Of a stretch of DNA of 64,000 nt, positions 15,151-26,133 are shown piece after piece. Under the pieces are notes generated by a model, which saw only the letters and a program-made list of their open reading frames with translations, did not search any database and had not been told where the DNA came from. Made by a program: the position numbers and the translations under genes. Numbering within the stretch: the first letter of the stretch is position 1; every line of letters starts with the position of its first letter. This stretch comes from Chanos chanos (taxonomy: Eukaryota > Chordata > Actinopteri > Gonorynchiformes > Chanidae), in the NCBI RefSeq assembly GCF_902362185.1, contig NC_044507.1, positions 19,981,544 through 20,045,543 of the forward strand, read 5' to 3'.

Positions 15151-15186
15151 CTCTCTCTCTCGCTCTCTCTCTCTCTCTGTCTCTGT
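15151..15186. repeat. (CT)n-rich tract
   Basis: A slightly interrupted CT dinucleotide repeat. Confidence 0.9.
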
Positions 15187-15733
15187 GAAAGCACCCACAC
15201 ACACGCACCATTTATTTTTATGTTTGCGGTTTGTCATATCCTTAGACAAGGAATCTTCGGCCCCCAGAGGGTGGGCGTGTCAGTCTCTTTGAAACCACAA
15301 CACGCATGCCGTTTCTGGGCACACAAACCACAGCACACTCCGGGAGTTGTGACTCACCATGCCAAATAATGTCTTTCAGTTGGACTTTTCTTTCTTCGGA
15401 TTGTCTTTCTTTCTTTTTTTTTTTTTAAATTATTACATCGCGTATATCAGCTTCCCCTTACGAAAGACGCCTGCGTGCAGCTGTTGTTGTCACTCCACAA
15501 AAACAGACAAGTACACAGTCGTAAGAGCCAAGCTGTACAAAGTATCTTTATGTTACGAGTAAGGGAGACAAATGTTTGAAAGAATCCAATGAAACTGTCA
15601 GTGCCTTTGTGTGTCTAGTTCCAGCTGTCATTGCTGTCACTGAGACGGCCACAACAAGAAAAGTTTCTAAGGTTAGTAATGACACCCCAAAAGACCCTCA
15701 TCTTCCAAACATTTCCATTTTTTTATTTTCCAG

Positions 15734-15849
15734 CTCTGGCTGTGATAATTGGCACTCCCATCGCCTGTGCGCGTCTCATGTATCTGCAGAGACCGGCTGT
15801 CACACATGTATTCGCTTATGACTTCACCGAAATGGACCTCGTCATCTCT
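15734..15849 (+). CDS. Possible orphan internal exon, product unknown
   Basis: A 116-bp open block has a pyrimidine-rich acceptor ending in cag on its left and the donor gtaagt on its right. It begins with two bases of a split codon and ends at a codon boundary. The open frame encodes 38 full residues. It starts with a hydrophobic run (LAVIIGTPIACARLMYL) and continues QRPAVTHVFAYDF. I do not recognise the protein. No neighbouring exon with a matching phase could be joined to it with confidence. The splice signals and frame make it worth noting, but chance is a real alternative in 25 kb of otherwise silent DNA. Confidence 0.3.
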
Positions 15850-18535
15850 GTAAGTCAAGCACAGTCATAACACGTTGTCGGAAATTTTCATTAGTCATAT
15901 AACTTTCTGACCTCTAATGCCCTCCACAAGTACAGAGGCCGTGGGCTCCCCCCGGCATCGATCTACTCAGCCCTGGCTGTAACTATAATTGTGTGGATGA
16001 TTGTTGGGCTGCAAGCAGCTGATTGTTCCCAGGTCATTGTTGTTGATTTTTTAAAATTAATTCCCTAACATTGTAGCATTTGCGTCGGACTACATTATAT
16101 TACTGTTTTGAAGCAGTGTACCATGCTATAATTACTGTTATGTTTTCTCGTGTGGCTTTGTCGGCTAATTCATCAAAAACAATGTCCCTGTGGTTCAAAG
16201 CATGTGGGATCACATTGTGCTTCCTCTCCACTGGGTGAGTGCTTCCGTCTTCCCTTGGTCTCTTGGGTGTGTCCCATGTCCAACGCGCAAAAACAAAAGC
16301 CTGAAATCTGGGTCACGCCGACCCAGCTTCCATCCCTCCAACCAGAGTAGAGCAGGTAGCCCAAGCACCCAGAATCCATCTCTCTTCCTTCTCCTGCAAC
16401 ATTTTTCTCACAGATTAAATCTGTTCATGTTTTATTACAAAATATCTAGGCTTATGTCCTTGTTGTCAAACCATTTTTCCAGATTTGTGATGGTTTGAGC
16501 TGTTGTAGCTGCAAATACATTTTTTACAAGGATCCTAGATATCCTTGAGGGTGCTTTATAGCGACAGTAAATGCAGCATGGATATTAGAACAGCGCCTCT
16601 GCTACTCGCAACAAGATTTGAACCTGTCGTAATAGCTCTAGTCCGTGCTGTGTTTGTACCCTCTGAAGTGAATGTTCAGAAATATGACTGTGGATGGCTT
16701 GGGTTATCTGGGCTTTAGAGGAAATGTCTACAGACTCGCTCTGAAGTTTTGACAGTGTGTTAGATGTTATGTTTGTCAGAGTGTCTCTCAAATGTTTTCT
16801 GCATGAAAGGTATAATCAGGGTCAGCTCTGTGTATACCAACATTACCTCTTCCACGCTGCAATCCTTGGGTTCCAGGTTCCCGTTTCTAGAGCAATAAAA
16901 ATACAATTGATAAGTTTTGGGAACAAAGTTCTGTGAAGGTTTCTTGATGTTCCCAGAATGTTGTAATGTGTAATGAAGTGTTTTCTCAGGCCTCTCTTAA
17001 CGCTCTAAGACTGTTCATAATAGAATGTTCAGAATGTGCAGAATTCCAACATTCCAACTCTGAAAAAAAGCTGGTTTGTATCTTGAGAATCTTTTTTAGG
17101 TGGATAAATCTCTAGATTGGCCCTCTACTAAATACATACAAGCACTTTCTAAACACTTTCAAAAAGTAAAGAAGACCAGATTTTGAGCTGTGGAAAGATG
17201 GCAAGGGTCTTTCTGCGCTATTTTTGTGTAAACCACTGACCTTCCACGGTTTTTGAGGTGACGTGGTTTTATTGGAGTGATAGCACTTCAGTTTTTCCAT
17301 GAGCATTCTTTGCGGTTCTGTCTAGTTCTGTCAGTCAACACAGATTTCTTACATAAGCTTTGAATTTCTAAAAGGAACCAATAAAGTCCGCTGTCAGGCA
17401 TTACTAATCTGAGAAAATATGAGGGGGAGAATGCCACAGGGATCCACTTGACGGGGACAAGAGTGTAACAGAGAGGACAAACCAAGTTTTATAGAATAGT
17501 AAAACGCACATTAGCTCAACTGTGAAGGCTGACCCACAAAGAGTTACAGCCTTGGTTTGATACATAAAAAAAAAAAAAAGAACTTTCACTGAACGCTGGC
17601 TTACCAGAGGTGACGTCAACGAGTTTATGGTTTCAATAAAGCACTGCTATCATGCTTACCCCCACCCCTCCCCCAACACAATGCCATCATCTTCCCAGGA
17701 GCCAGACATGTGCTGACGATACCAGGCTGGCTTTAAGAGGGGAGCTTCTTACTTCCAGAGAGCTGATGAAAAACCGGTCACATCTTGACTGGGGAGGGTG
17801 CTGGAAAGATGAGTTTATAGAGGTGCAATACATATTTTGACCTCACAGTCTTGAACATAATAACAGGTCCTCTACAAACCAATTGCCTGAAAGACAGGAA
17901 CCATGAAGGGGTGTTAGGGGAAACATTGCAGTACGATACAGGAGGAATCGATTTGAAGGTCGCATTGAGCAATTAAGTACACCAAATATGAATTTTGATT
18001 TGTTGGAGTATAACTCAAAATCTGTACACAAAGGAAAATTCCCTTTCATGTCGAAAGCCATTTAGTTACAATACAAAAAAAAACAGCCACATCTTTTAAA
18101 CCAATACATCAAAGCATGGCCTGTTCCCTTCAGCTGTTTAAGTAAGAAAAACATTTTTTTTATTTGTGCGAGCAGTAACTCTACACAGATAGTTGTCATG
18201 CGTGAAGTGTCCCATCCCAGAAAATTCACACCAGTCTCCTATTCAATTACGCTTCCCCAGTCCTCTTGTCGCTGACCTCCCGTTCATTCCCGCTCACCTT
18301 CTCCTTTGTATCCAGGAGATGCTGTATTTCTTTAGCCAGCACATTCACACATTGTTAACGCTGTAAGTCTGCTGACAATACAAGGAATTGGAGACATGGA
18401 GAGGGGACCGTGGTCACTGGGTCCTCAATTCTACACCTTCCAATCTCTGCTGGCCTAGATTAAAGAAAGGCAGCCCTTGGCTCCCTGCAGAAACTCTATC
18501 TTCCTTCAGCCTTATCAGAAATTCAATCCTGTACT

Positions 18536-18553
18536 TTGTGTGTGTGTGTGCGC

Positions 18554-18608
<55 letters not shown>
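18536..18608. repeat. Compound (TG)n-(AG)n microsatellite
   Basis: An interrupted TG run to about 18574 passes directly into an AG run to 18608. Confidence 0.95.
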
Positions 18609-18611
<3 letters not shown>

Positions 18612-19127
18612 GTTAAAATGAAGGTCATCTTAATCTGTGCTTCTGTCTCTGCTGTCAAACCATAATCCAATCCACAAAGCATCCTTTTCAAGCTCAAAGC
18701 CCATAAAGAGCATGTCAGTGCCGTGTGTGCGGAAATGGAGCCTTTTACAATGTCCTAAAATCAATGTTTAGCGCCACTGTTGTTGCTAAGAGGTTTACTT
18801 TTGAAAATGCATAAAGAGTACTGGAATTACTATCAGGTGGTTTCATTTATACTCAAGAAAAAAAAATAATCCTGATTACAGTTTCTGTTCAAAGCAGAAC
18901 TTTTTGCACAAGCTTATCTTCTAATCCATAAGTGGAGAAAAGTAGGATTTAACAAGTCCTTTTATTTGAAATACTAAGTGACAGTCCAGTAATTTCAAAA
19001 TTTTACATCTGTCTGTGTGAATCAAAACAACACCAAGAAATTCTACATGCATCAAACCTTAATCTGTCTTATTTCCGGATGGCAACGCTCACAGTTATAA
19101 ATGGTGGTTTGACATTCTCTTCTGCAG

Positions 19128-19180
19128 ACCTGTCCAGTGAACTGCTGGATTACACAGTTCATTGCAACATTACAGTGAAG
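19128..19180 (+). CDS. Possible orphan internal exon, product unknown
   Basis: A 53-bp block lies between a good acceptor (pyrimidine-rich, ending ctgcag) and a gtgtgt donor. With two leading bases of a split codon it reads 17 residues without a stop (LSSELLDYTVHCNITVK), which resembles an extracellular beta-strand with an N-x-T glycosylation site. The phase it needs does not match the block at 15,734-15,849 directly, so at least one exon would have to lie between them. I do not recognise it, and chance is likely. Confidence 0.2.
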
Positions 19181-20550
19181 GTGTGTCACTCGACCTGATC
19201 AGAAATATAAAAATACATAAAGAACTAAAAAAAGAAAACAAATATTATAAGTAATGTGAATACACATTACGCTGTAAGGACAACCACTCTTTCCAATTTA
19301 AACTGCAAACTGCATGAGACTGCATGACAGTTATGAAGGACAGTTTTTATTGTCACCAAATGGAAGATTTATATCAACATATGATGTGAAAGTAACAGAC
19401 GTTGTTTTATTTCCCAGCGAATCAGTCAGGTTAAAAAATATTACATGGGTTTTTTTGTTTGTTTGTTTGTTTGTTTTTTTTAGATATATTTTTGTGTACG
19501 TGTCAGTACGTCATGAGGACATCCGTCCTTTCGGTATCTGCTGTCTGTCACCCGTAAACGTTCCTTTCTGCACATGCAAATGAAGACACATCAACACCGA
19601 TTCATTTTCATCTCAACGATTTAAGTCTGAATGCTGTCTGAGCAGCTGTGTCCTCTCTGAACGTCATCTTTCTGGTTTCTGATGTCAAAACACATCAGAA
19701 TAGCATAAGGACAGGACAGGAGAATTATACCCTCAGAGCTGACTCTGGCTAAAGTGCTTTTATACCACAATCATGTCAGTATTAGAGGGGCTTGATCAGT
19801 AGGAGAATAGACTGTCGCAGTGCTGTGGTCATATCTCAGTTGGGGGTCTTATTTCATTGGCATATGAAAAGACAAACGCCGTCCAGTCCTACCATTCAAA
19901 ACACTGGTAATTTACTGCAACCTCAGTACCCCATCTACTGGTTAAATATGAAAAGGAACAGACACATCAGGTGACATTTAAGTTTTATGAGGGTTTGATC
20001 CAAATCCAAGCTTGGTTGCAGATTTAAAACAAGAAAACAGGAGAACATACGGATGCACAATCGCCATTATTAAAACAATGACTGTTCCTTATGAACCGCC
20101 CTGTGGTTTCACTGCTTGCGGTTCAAACCAGATGACTGGCCTACCTCATAGCACGATCATTAGGAGTCTATTAAAGGGTCTAAAAATGGAACATCTCCAA
20201 ACAGAACACTTTGTGACTAAAAAGGCATAAGTCATAATATTGATGTGCTAAGGTCTGATATTTCATTAAAATTTCAACGCTGTCGGGGCGCAGAGTTCCA
20301 CGCACTGGAGAGAAGAATTTGAATAATGAGATTCCAAGCGTTGTACGTAGTATATTTCTCTTATTCTGAGAGCAGAGTTCTCTGTCAGCACCAGGTCCCA
20401 TACATGCTCATGTTCCACATCCCATGTGTCTCTCTGTCCCTCTAAACCATGCCTGTGTGAAGCCACTGAAGAGGAGGAAGAACAATGAGGGTCAGTCAAC
20501 CCATCTGGAGTTTAAACTAACAGTAAGATTTACTTTTTCCATTTAAATGT

Positions 20551-20595
20551 CTTCACTCAGCAGACGCTTTTACCAAGAGCGACTTTCAAGTGAGG
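20551..20595. repeat. Fragment of a dispersed teleost repeat
   Basis: The words cagcagacgctttta and gagcgacttt, closely spaced, match from memory a motif very common in teleost genomes (a cagacgcttttatccaaagcgactt-like core). Only about 45 bp are recognisable. The parent family cannot be assigned here. Confidence 0.4.
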
Positions 20596-21169
20596 CAAAA
20601 TGCAAACCGAGCACGTCGCCATTAAAGAGTTGTCTGTGGTTCAAGATATTGACGCAATCGTGGCTGTTACGAAACATCTGTACGAAATCCTGTTTCATCA
20701 CCGGGTTTCAAAGATAAAATATTTTCACTTCTCTTAAGTCTTGTGTAAATAAACAGCATTCTGTCTGCACCTGAGATGTTGTATTAACAGACGCAGTTAA
20801 AAAGCAAAAGTTAAAAGAGAAAAAAAAATAGTTCCGGAATTTGTTCTATGAACACCGGTTTGGTTTGATTCACTCTGTGTAAGTTACACTTGACTGTTAA
20901 ACTCACACTCCCGTGTGCATAACCCTCTCAGGGCTGGTATCACTGCAAAATAGTTGGCATTAGATCACAACAAATTTACAGCTTTATCTTCCCTGACTGT
21001 AACAGGAGAGGCAGCTCCACTCCACACAGCCTTGAAAGTGCCTGAGGCTGCCAGCCACATTAAAACTGGAAGCTGTAAATGGCTTTAGTGTTAATGTGTG
21101 GTGGCCTACATGACTGAAAGTGTGAAAACTAGGTCTCTGACCTTGACTGTGTCCTTGCCACTGTTCCAG

Positions 21170-21197
21170 GGAGAGAGAGAGAGAGAGAGAGAGAGAA
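21170..21197. repeat. (GA)n microsatellite
   Basis: A perfect GA dinucleotide run. Confidence 0.95.
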
Positions 21198-24100
21198 ACT
21201 GAGCCCTGTGGCAGGACACAAGAAGGAGGATAGTCAGGCACACGATCAGAGCTTTGGGAAGAGAGAGTCCTGTTAGGGCCTTGGAATGCGTGGGAAGATT
21301 CAACATTATCACATTGTCAAAGGAGAGAGACATAAAATATTCCAATCTGTAAACTCTTAAGGATCTAGCTCTGTTTTGCCCTGAGATTCGATAAGGCACA
21401 TTGACATGAGGGGGAAAGGACAAACACCTGTTGTGGGTGTAAGACAAGACCAAAAAAAAAAAAAAAAAAAAGGAAAAAAAACCCGAAACCTATAACAACA
21501 ACAGCTTACACAGTTCCTTGCCCGTAACCGCCACAGTCGCGTGTCATATTTCAGGACCCAGCTGTCACAGCAATACTTTCAGCTCGTGGGTACGGAATCG
21601 GGTGACCATGTCACTTCTCTCTCGTGCTTAAGTTGTACGCCTCAGGTCAAAGTGTGAAGGTCATCCACTGTGCTGTACACGAGTGCACTCCACAGCTCGG
21701 AGGACAGAGAGGAATACGGGATTATCGTAACGGTCGAGAGACGAGGCTCGCGTGATAAATAGGATGTCAGCTAACACATCCTGGCCTCTTTCACTTTCAC
21801 GGAACTGATCCATCTCCTCCTGAGTGTTTCAAGGCTGTTCAAATGGCTCCGAGTGCTCCGTAACTAGAGCACAGTGAAAAATGATCAGCAGCAGAAGCCT
21901 TACACACCAGAGACCCTCCCGCGGCAAAGCTGAAATTAGCGCTCTCTTTGTGACTAAGGCCACATACAGCTCCATACATTCCTCTGCTGCATTAATTAGG
22001 TCATATCTGTATCCATGTACCTCTTGTGATGTCTCTCTGAGCGTAAAAAGCCTAAGAATGTGAGTGAAATCGCTCAGAATGGCTCATGTTCTAGAAAGAC
22101 GAGATGGAATTCAGAGGTGCGTTACAGCATAAATGAGAATTAACACAAAACATTTTAATCAAAATTTCAGAATCGCAAAGAGTTAATACAAGTTATCGGC
22201 TTCCTGGATAAAATGTTGTAGGCTTAGATATGGACAAAGGCATTTCCTTCCTCATATTCACAGACAATTGCTTAGGCATATGACTGAATACAAACAATGG
22301 ATAAACAAGCTACATATACCATATATGGAATAAGAAAGAATAAGCGCACAGCTGTATTTATGAGTTCATGAGTGCATTCATCATGTGGAACACATATTGT
22401 TATTATTCATGTGGAAGATGGAATGTTTTTAAAGCTGGAAGAAAAAAGAAACACGTTAATTTATTTTTTGTTTCCTCCCTGCCCTTGGACACCACTTTTA
22501 TTTTACATGTGTTGTAATTTGTTTTATACAATAGCTAAACACTGGGGTATTTTCCTCCTAAGAATAATCAAAAAAGTAAGAAATAAGAAAATTAAGAGGT
22601 CTTTTAAAATGCTGTTGAAAGATTAACATAATCTAAAACATCCAAACGTTCATGATTGTTGAAATTCATGCAGCTGTTCCTGCAGACAAACTGTTGAGAG
22701 AATAATTAATTGGCCTGAGCACCGATGCCAAACCCAGCAGGTTTCATATGAATAAATTACCTAAGAATAAATTAGATAAATTAAGGACAAATGTGCCTTA
22801 AATCTCCAAACGCCTCAGGATTGATTCCTCCATTTCAGACTCAACTCCCTGTCACACTGATACTCTCTCAATGGAGCTATTTGTAGCTTTGCGCTTGACT
22901 GTATTTCGTGCTAGGCTGATCTGCCTCATCCATTCTAATCCAACCCAATCTAATCTTTGTCCTGATGATGGGTGATGTGAGCCTCTCGCAAAATTACACC
23001 ACGGCTTTATGAATCACTCAGAAGTCAGGATCAGGTCTGAGATGCGTCTTCGTGTCAACAGCGTGTCGATACAGTCCCGTGCGTCTCCAGGGAGACGATG
23101 GAACACTCTGTCATTACGGCTGTCAGCAGCATTTGTAATCCACATTATTAGTGCCTGCCTTGGAAACGGAGGCAGCATGCTGCGGCTCGTTCTGAATGGA
23201 CCGACTCAAGCCTCATTACGCTAACACAGCACCGTTCGGCTCTTTCACAGCCTCATCTGCACAATATTTACCCCATCAATTTCTCATCATCGTTATTGAC
23301 CAAACACATTTGAAAAACATTCTTGCTTAGTGGCCATTACCCTGCAACTACACGCAAATATCAAAGCGTAGAAGTTTTTTTTTTCATATAAGACGGATAT
23401 TGCGGTAATAGTGTTGTCAGCATGTTGGAATATAACTACATAAACTGAATATTGTTTTTGAATTGCCACGCGCAGTGGAGCAGCCAGATATTTAAAGATT
23501 TGTTATGAATCTGTATTTCAGAGTGTACGGCACAAGTCAAATGATTTTATCACAGTTTAGTTTATCATCTCTCTCATTTAGGTTAAGTGGATTGCCTGCA
23601 ACACATTCAGTGAGTAAAATTTAAAAAGTGAAATTAGTGACTGCTCGCCGTCAAATCAAAACCATAATCAATTTGTTTAAATGTACTGGAACTGTTTTGT
23701 TTTGTTTTGTTTTGTTTTTAAACGGGGGGAAATTGGCACAGCTCGCCCTGGATGCTGCAGCAATTATCTCCCAGCAGTCCGTGCGGCCTGGGTACCATCC
23801 ATCATCTTGTCAGGTTGGATGAACATACATCTAAACTACACGACATTTTTCAAGTCCCCTAGTGACAAACCGTGTGATTGGAGGTCTCTGTTAAAAGCAC
23901 AGCAATCCGTTGTAGGGGCAAATAAAAGAAATTCAGGATCTTCACACACAATAAACCCTACACGTAGGTAATTCACGCATCTCATAATGATGCAATCAAA
24001 GCGGAGGCTACCTCACCCCGACAACATTACTGCAACCTATAAAGTGAGTCGAAGCACTCACTATAGCTCCTTATTTCTCTCTGAAGGGGTGCGCGGGAAC

Positions 24101-24345
24101 ATTGACTCTTCCTAAATATCGTCTGCTAGTTTAACTGTTCTACTGAGGAATCGGACCGATCAGTATTCTAAGCACGTATCGACGAACCAGGGTTTTTAAT
24201 GTCGTCCTCTGCACTTAAGAGCGTACAGCGTAAATTCAGTCCCCGGGTCCTTGAGTCAGAGTTTAAATCAAAGTGCTTTGCTGTACAATGGCACCATCTG
24301 CTGCCCTACATGTGTTTCTCTTGCTCAAAAAAAAAAAAAAAGAGC

Positions 24346-24371
24346 GAGAGAGAGAGAGAGAGAGAGAGAGA
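24346..24371. repeat. (GA)n microsatellite
   Basis: A GA dinucleotide run immediately following a poly-A tract. Confidence 0.95.
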
Positions 24372-25157
24372 TGCTCAGTTTTTCATAGCTGACGCAAAAC
24401 GTGAGCAGTAACAAAGATACTTATAGATCAGTGTGATATTTTTCATGTTTTCTTTGTGTGTCTTTTTAAAATATGTGTTAATGATGATGGTAAATCTGAT
24501 CCTACAACTTCAAAGATGTTTTTAGCACAATACCTACAAAATCTTTTGCCTTTGCTAAATTGTATTGTTAAATGTGCCTCTTCACACTGCTATAGCAACG
24601 CATAAATATTCTTTTATGGAGCCAGTTTACTCCCTGTACATGAAATATGCAGTCAGTACACAAACACACAACACCATTGTTAAAGTCTGGTCCCTTTTTT
24701 GATTTCTGATGCATCACGACAGTCCTTCAGTAGCACGTAAGAGCCAGTCTTTGTGTACAAGGGTCCCCAGGCCCCCGTGAAGAGCTGCATGGTAATTCAT
24801 CAGTTACATACATTAGCAATACCTTAGTCACTAGAGAACAATCTATTCAAACCTAAAGGGGATCAGCTTGGCCTCGAAGGACTGAAAACGTCCTTGAAAC
24901 GACTGTGTTGACAGAGTGAAGAGAAAAATCCGAATCCAGAAGAAAAAGAGAAAGTACTGTGTTTGCCGGTTTAACATGAGGGATGCCATCCTATTACACG
25001 GCTATACGGCTGATTCAATTATTTTACAAGATAACCGTTGAATGATTGAAATTTTGAGTTTAATTTCTTTTCAAGTAGAAAAGCTCACAGATGATCTGAT
25101 ATCACATTGACATGGCAACAGGAAAAGAAAAGAACAGAAACAGGAAAAAAAAAAATC

Positions 25158-25163
25158 TTTTAT
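25158..25163 (-). terminator. slc29a4: Candidate slc29a4 polyadenylation signal
   Basis: AATAAA on the minus strand, about 635 bases after the slc29a4 stop codon, followed on that strand by a T-rich stretch. If used, the 3' UTR would be about 650 bases. Other weaker sites between here and the stop are possible. Confidence 0.45.
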
Positions 25164-25796
25164 TTACAGGAATTAACATTCATTTTGCATTAGCCAACAA
25201 AGAAAGGTCAGAAACATTCAGATTGCACTATTAGAGACATCCTGCCTTCCTCCTGTTAAGGATTTGACTTTTTAAACTTGTAGCCTTTAAGCAAAATTAT
25301 GAGACATTGTTTTCCAGAGAGAAACAAAACACAAATACCTCAGGGGGTTTGAGCAGTTTGCCTGAGTAACACTTGCTTTTGCAGGCATCCTGTTGTACAC
25401 TGAACTGACAGGAGAGCCCCTTAACAAAAGGTCACAATGCACCCAGTCTCATGAGCGGTTGGCACACATTTGACATCTCAATGCCAAATGAGATGCTCTT
25501 ATTGAGTAAACATATGTAACAGGATGAAGCATACACAGAACTCTTTATAATATCTGTTGTTGTTGTTGCTGTTTTTTTTTTTTTCTCCCCCACACTTAAC
25601 TACATTCAGAGATGTACACAGATTCACGGTTGGTTTTGGCCATTAAAAAAAAGCCTGCAGCACATATCTTCATGTCGTCGGACAGATTGCTGCATTGCTA
25701 AAAACAGTGAATTTGCAATTACTGCCTCCAATGAAAAACACAACGGGAGTTGACATACTGAATCTCTCTTTTTTTTTTTTTTTTTTTGGCATGGTG

Positions 25797-26059
25797 TTAA
25801 TACCCCAGGGTGAAGTTGTTGGCTGCCCCTGGGTTGAGGCTGGGGCCTTGGGCAGTGAAAGTGAAGGCAGCCTTAGCAACAACAGAACCTAGCATGAGTC
25901 CAGCCATGTAAGACACCGTCATAGTGTTTCCTGCAGAGCAAAGTCAAACCAGATGAATGTACCTTTGTTTTACATCATATATTGTAAAGAATAGTGATTT
26001 TTTTTTTTTGGGAACACATAAAGTGATCTAAAGACATGTACAAAGATACAATCAACCAT

Positions 26060-26133
<74 letters not shown>

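Larger units (their letters stand above)
6435..15733. other. Gene-poor non-coding DNA with simple repeats
   Basis: No gene was recognised. The stretch contains a (CA)n tract at 7918-7944, a C24 run with adjoining (CA)n at 9381-9435, and a CT-rich tract at 15151-15186. Several blocks look less biased than their surroundings, for example 10,130-10,260 and 14,260-14,420. These are possible conserved non-coding elements, but I cannot test conservation here. Confidence 0.55.
15850..25140. other. Gene-poor DNA 3' of slc29a4
   Basis: No gene was recognised apart from the weak exon-like block at 19,128-19,180. The stretch holds (TG)n/(AG)n at 18536-18608, (GA)n at 21170-21197 and 24346-24371, and poly-A/T runs. 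A 40-bp dispersed-repeat fragment lies near 20,551. Blocks at about 21,900-22,060, 22,680-22,800 and 22,980-23,230 are complex and could be conserved regulatory DNA. That is inference only. Confidence 0.5.

Noticed and set aside
26061-26132. Long regular repeats as a CRISPR array
   Set aside because: These are plain dinucleotide and pentanucleotide microsatellites in a vertebrate gene, without spacers.
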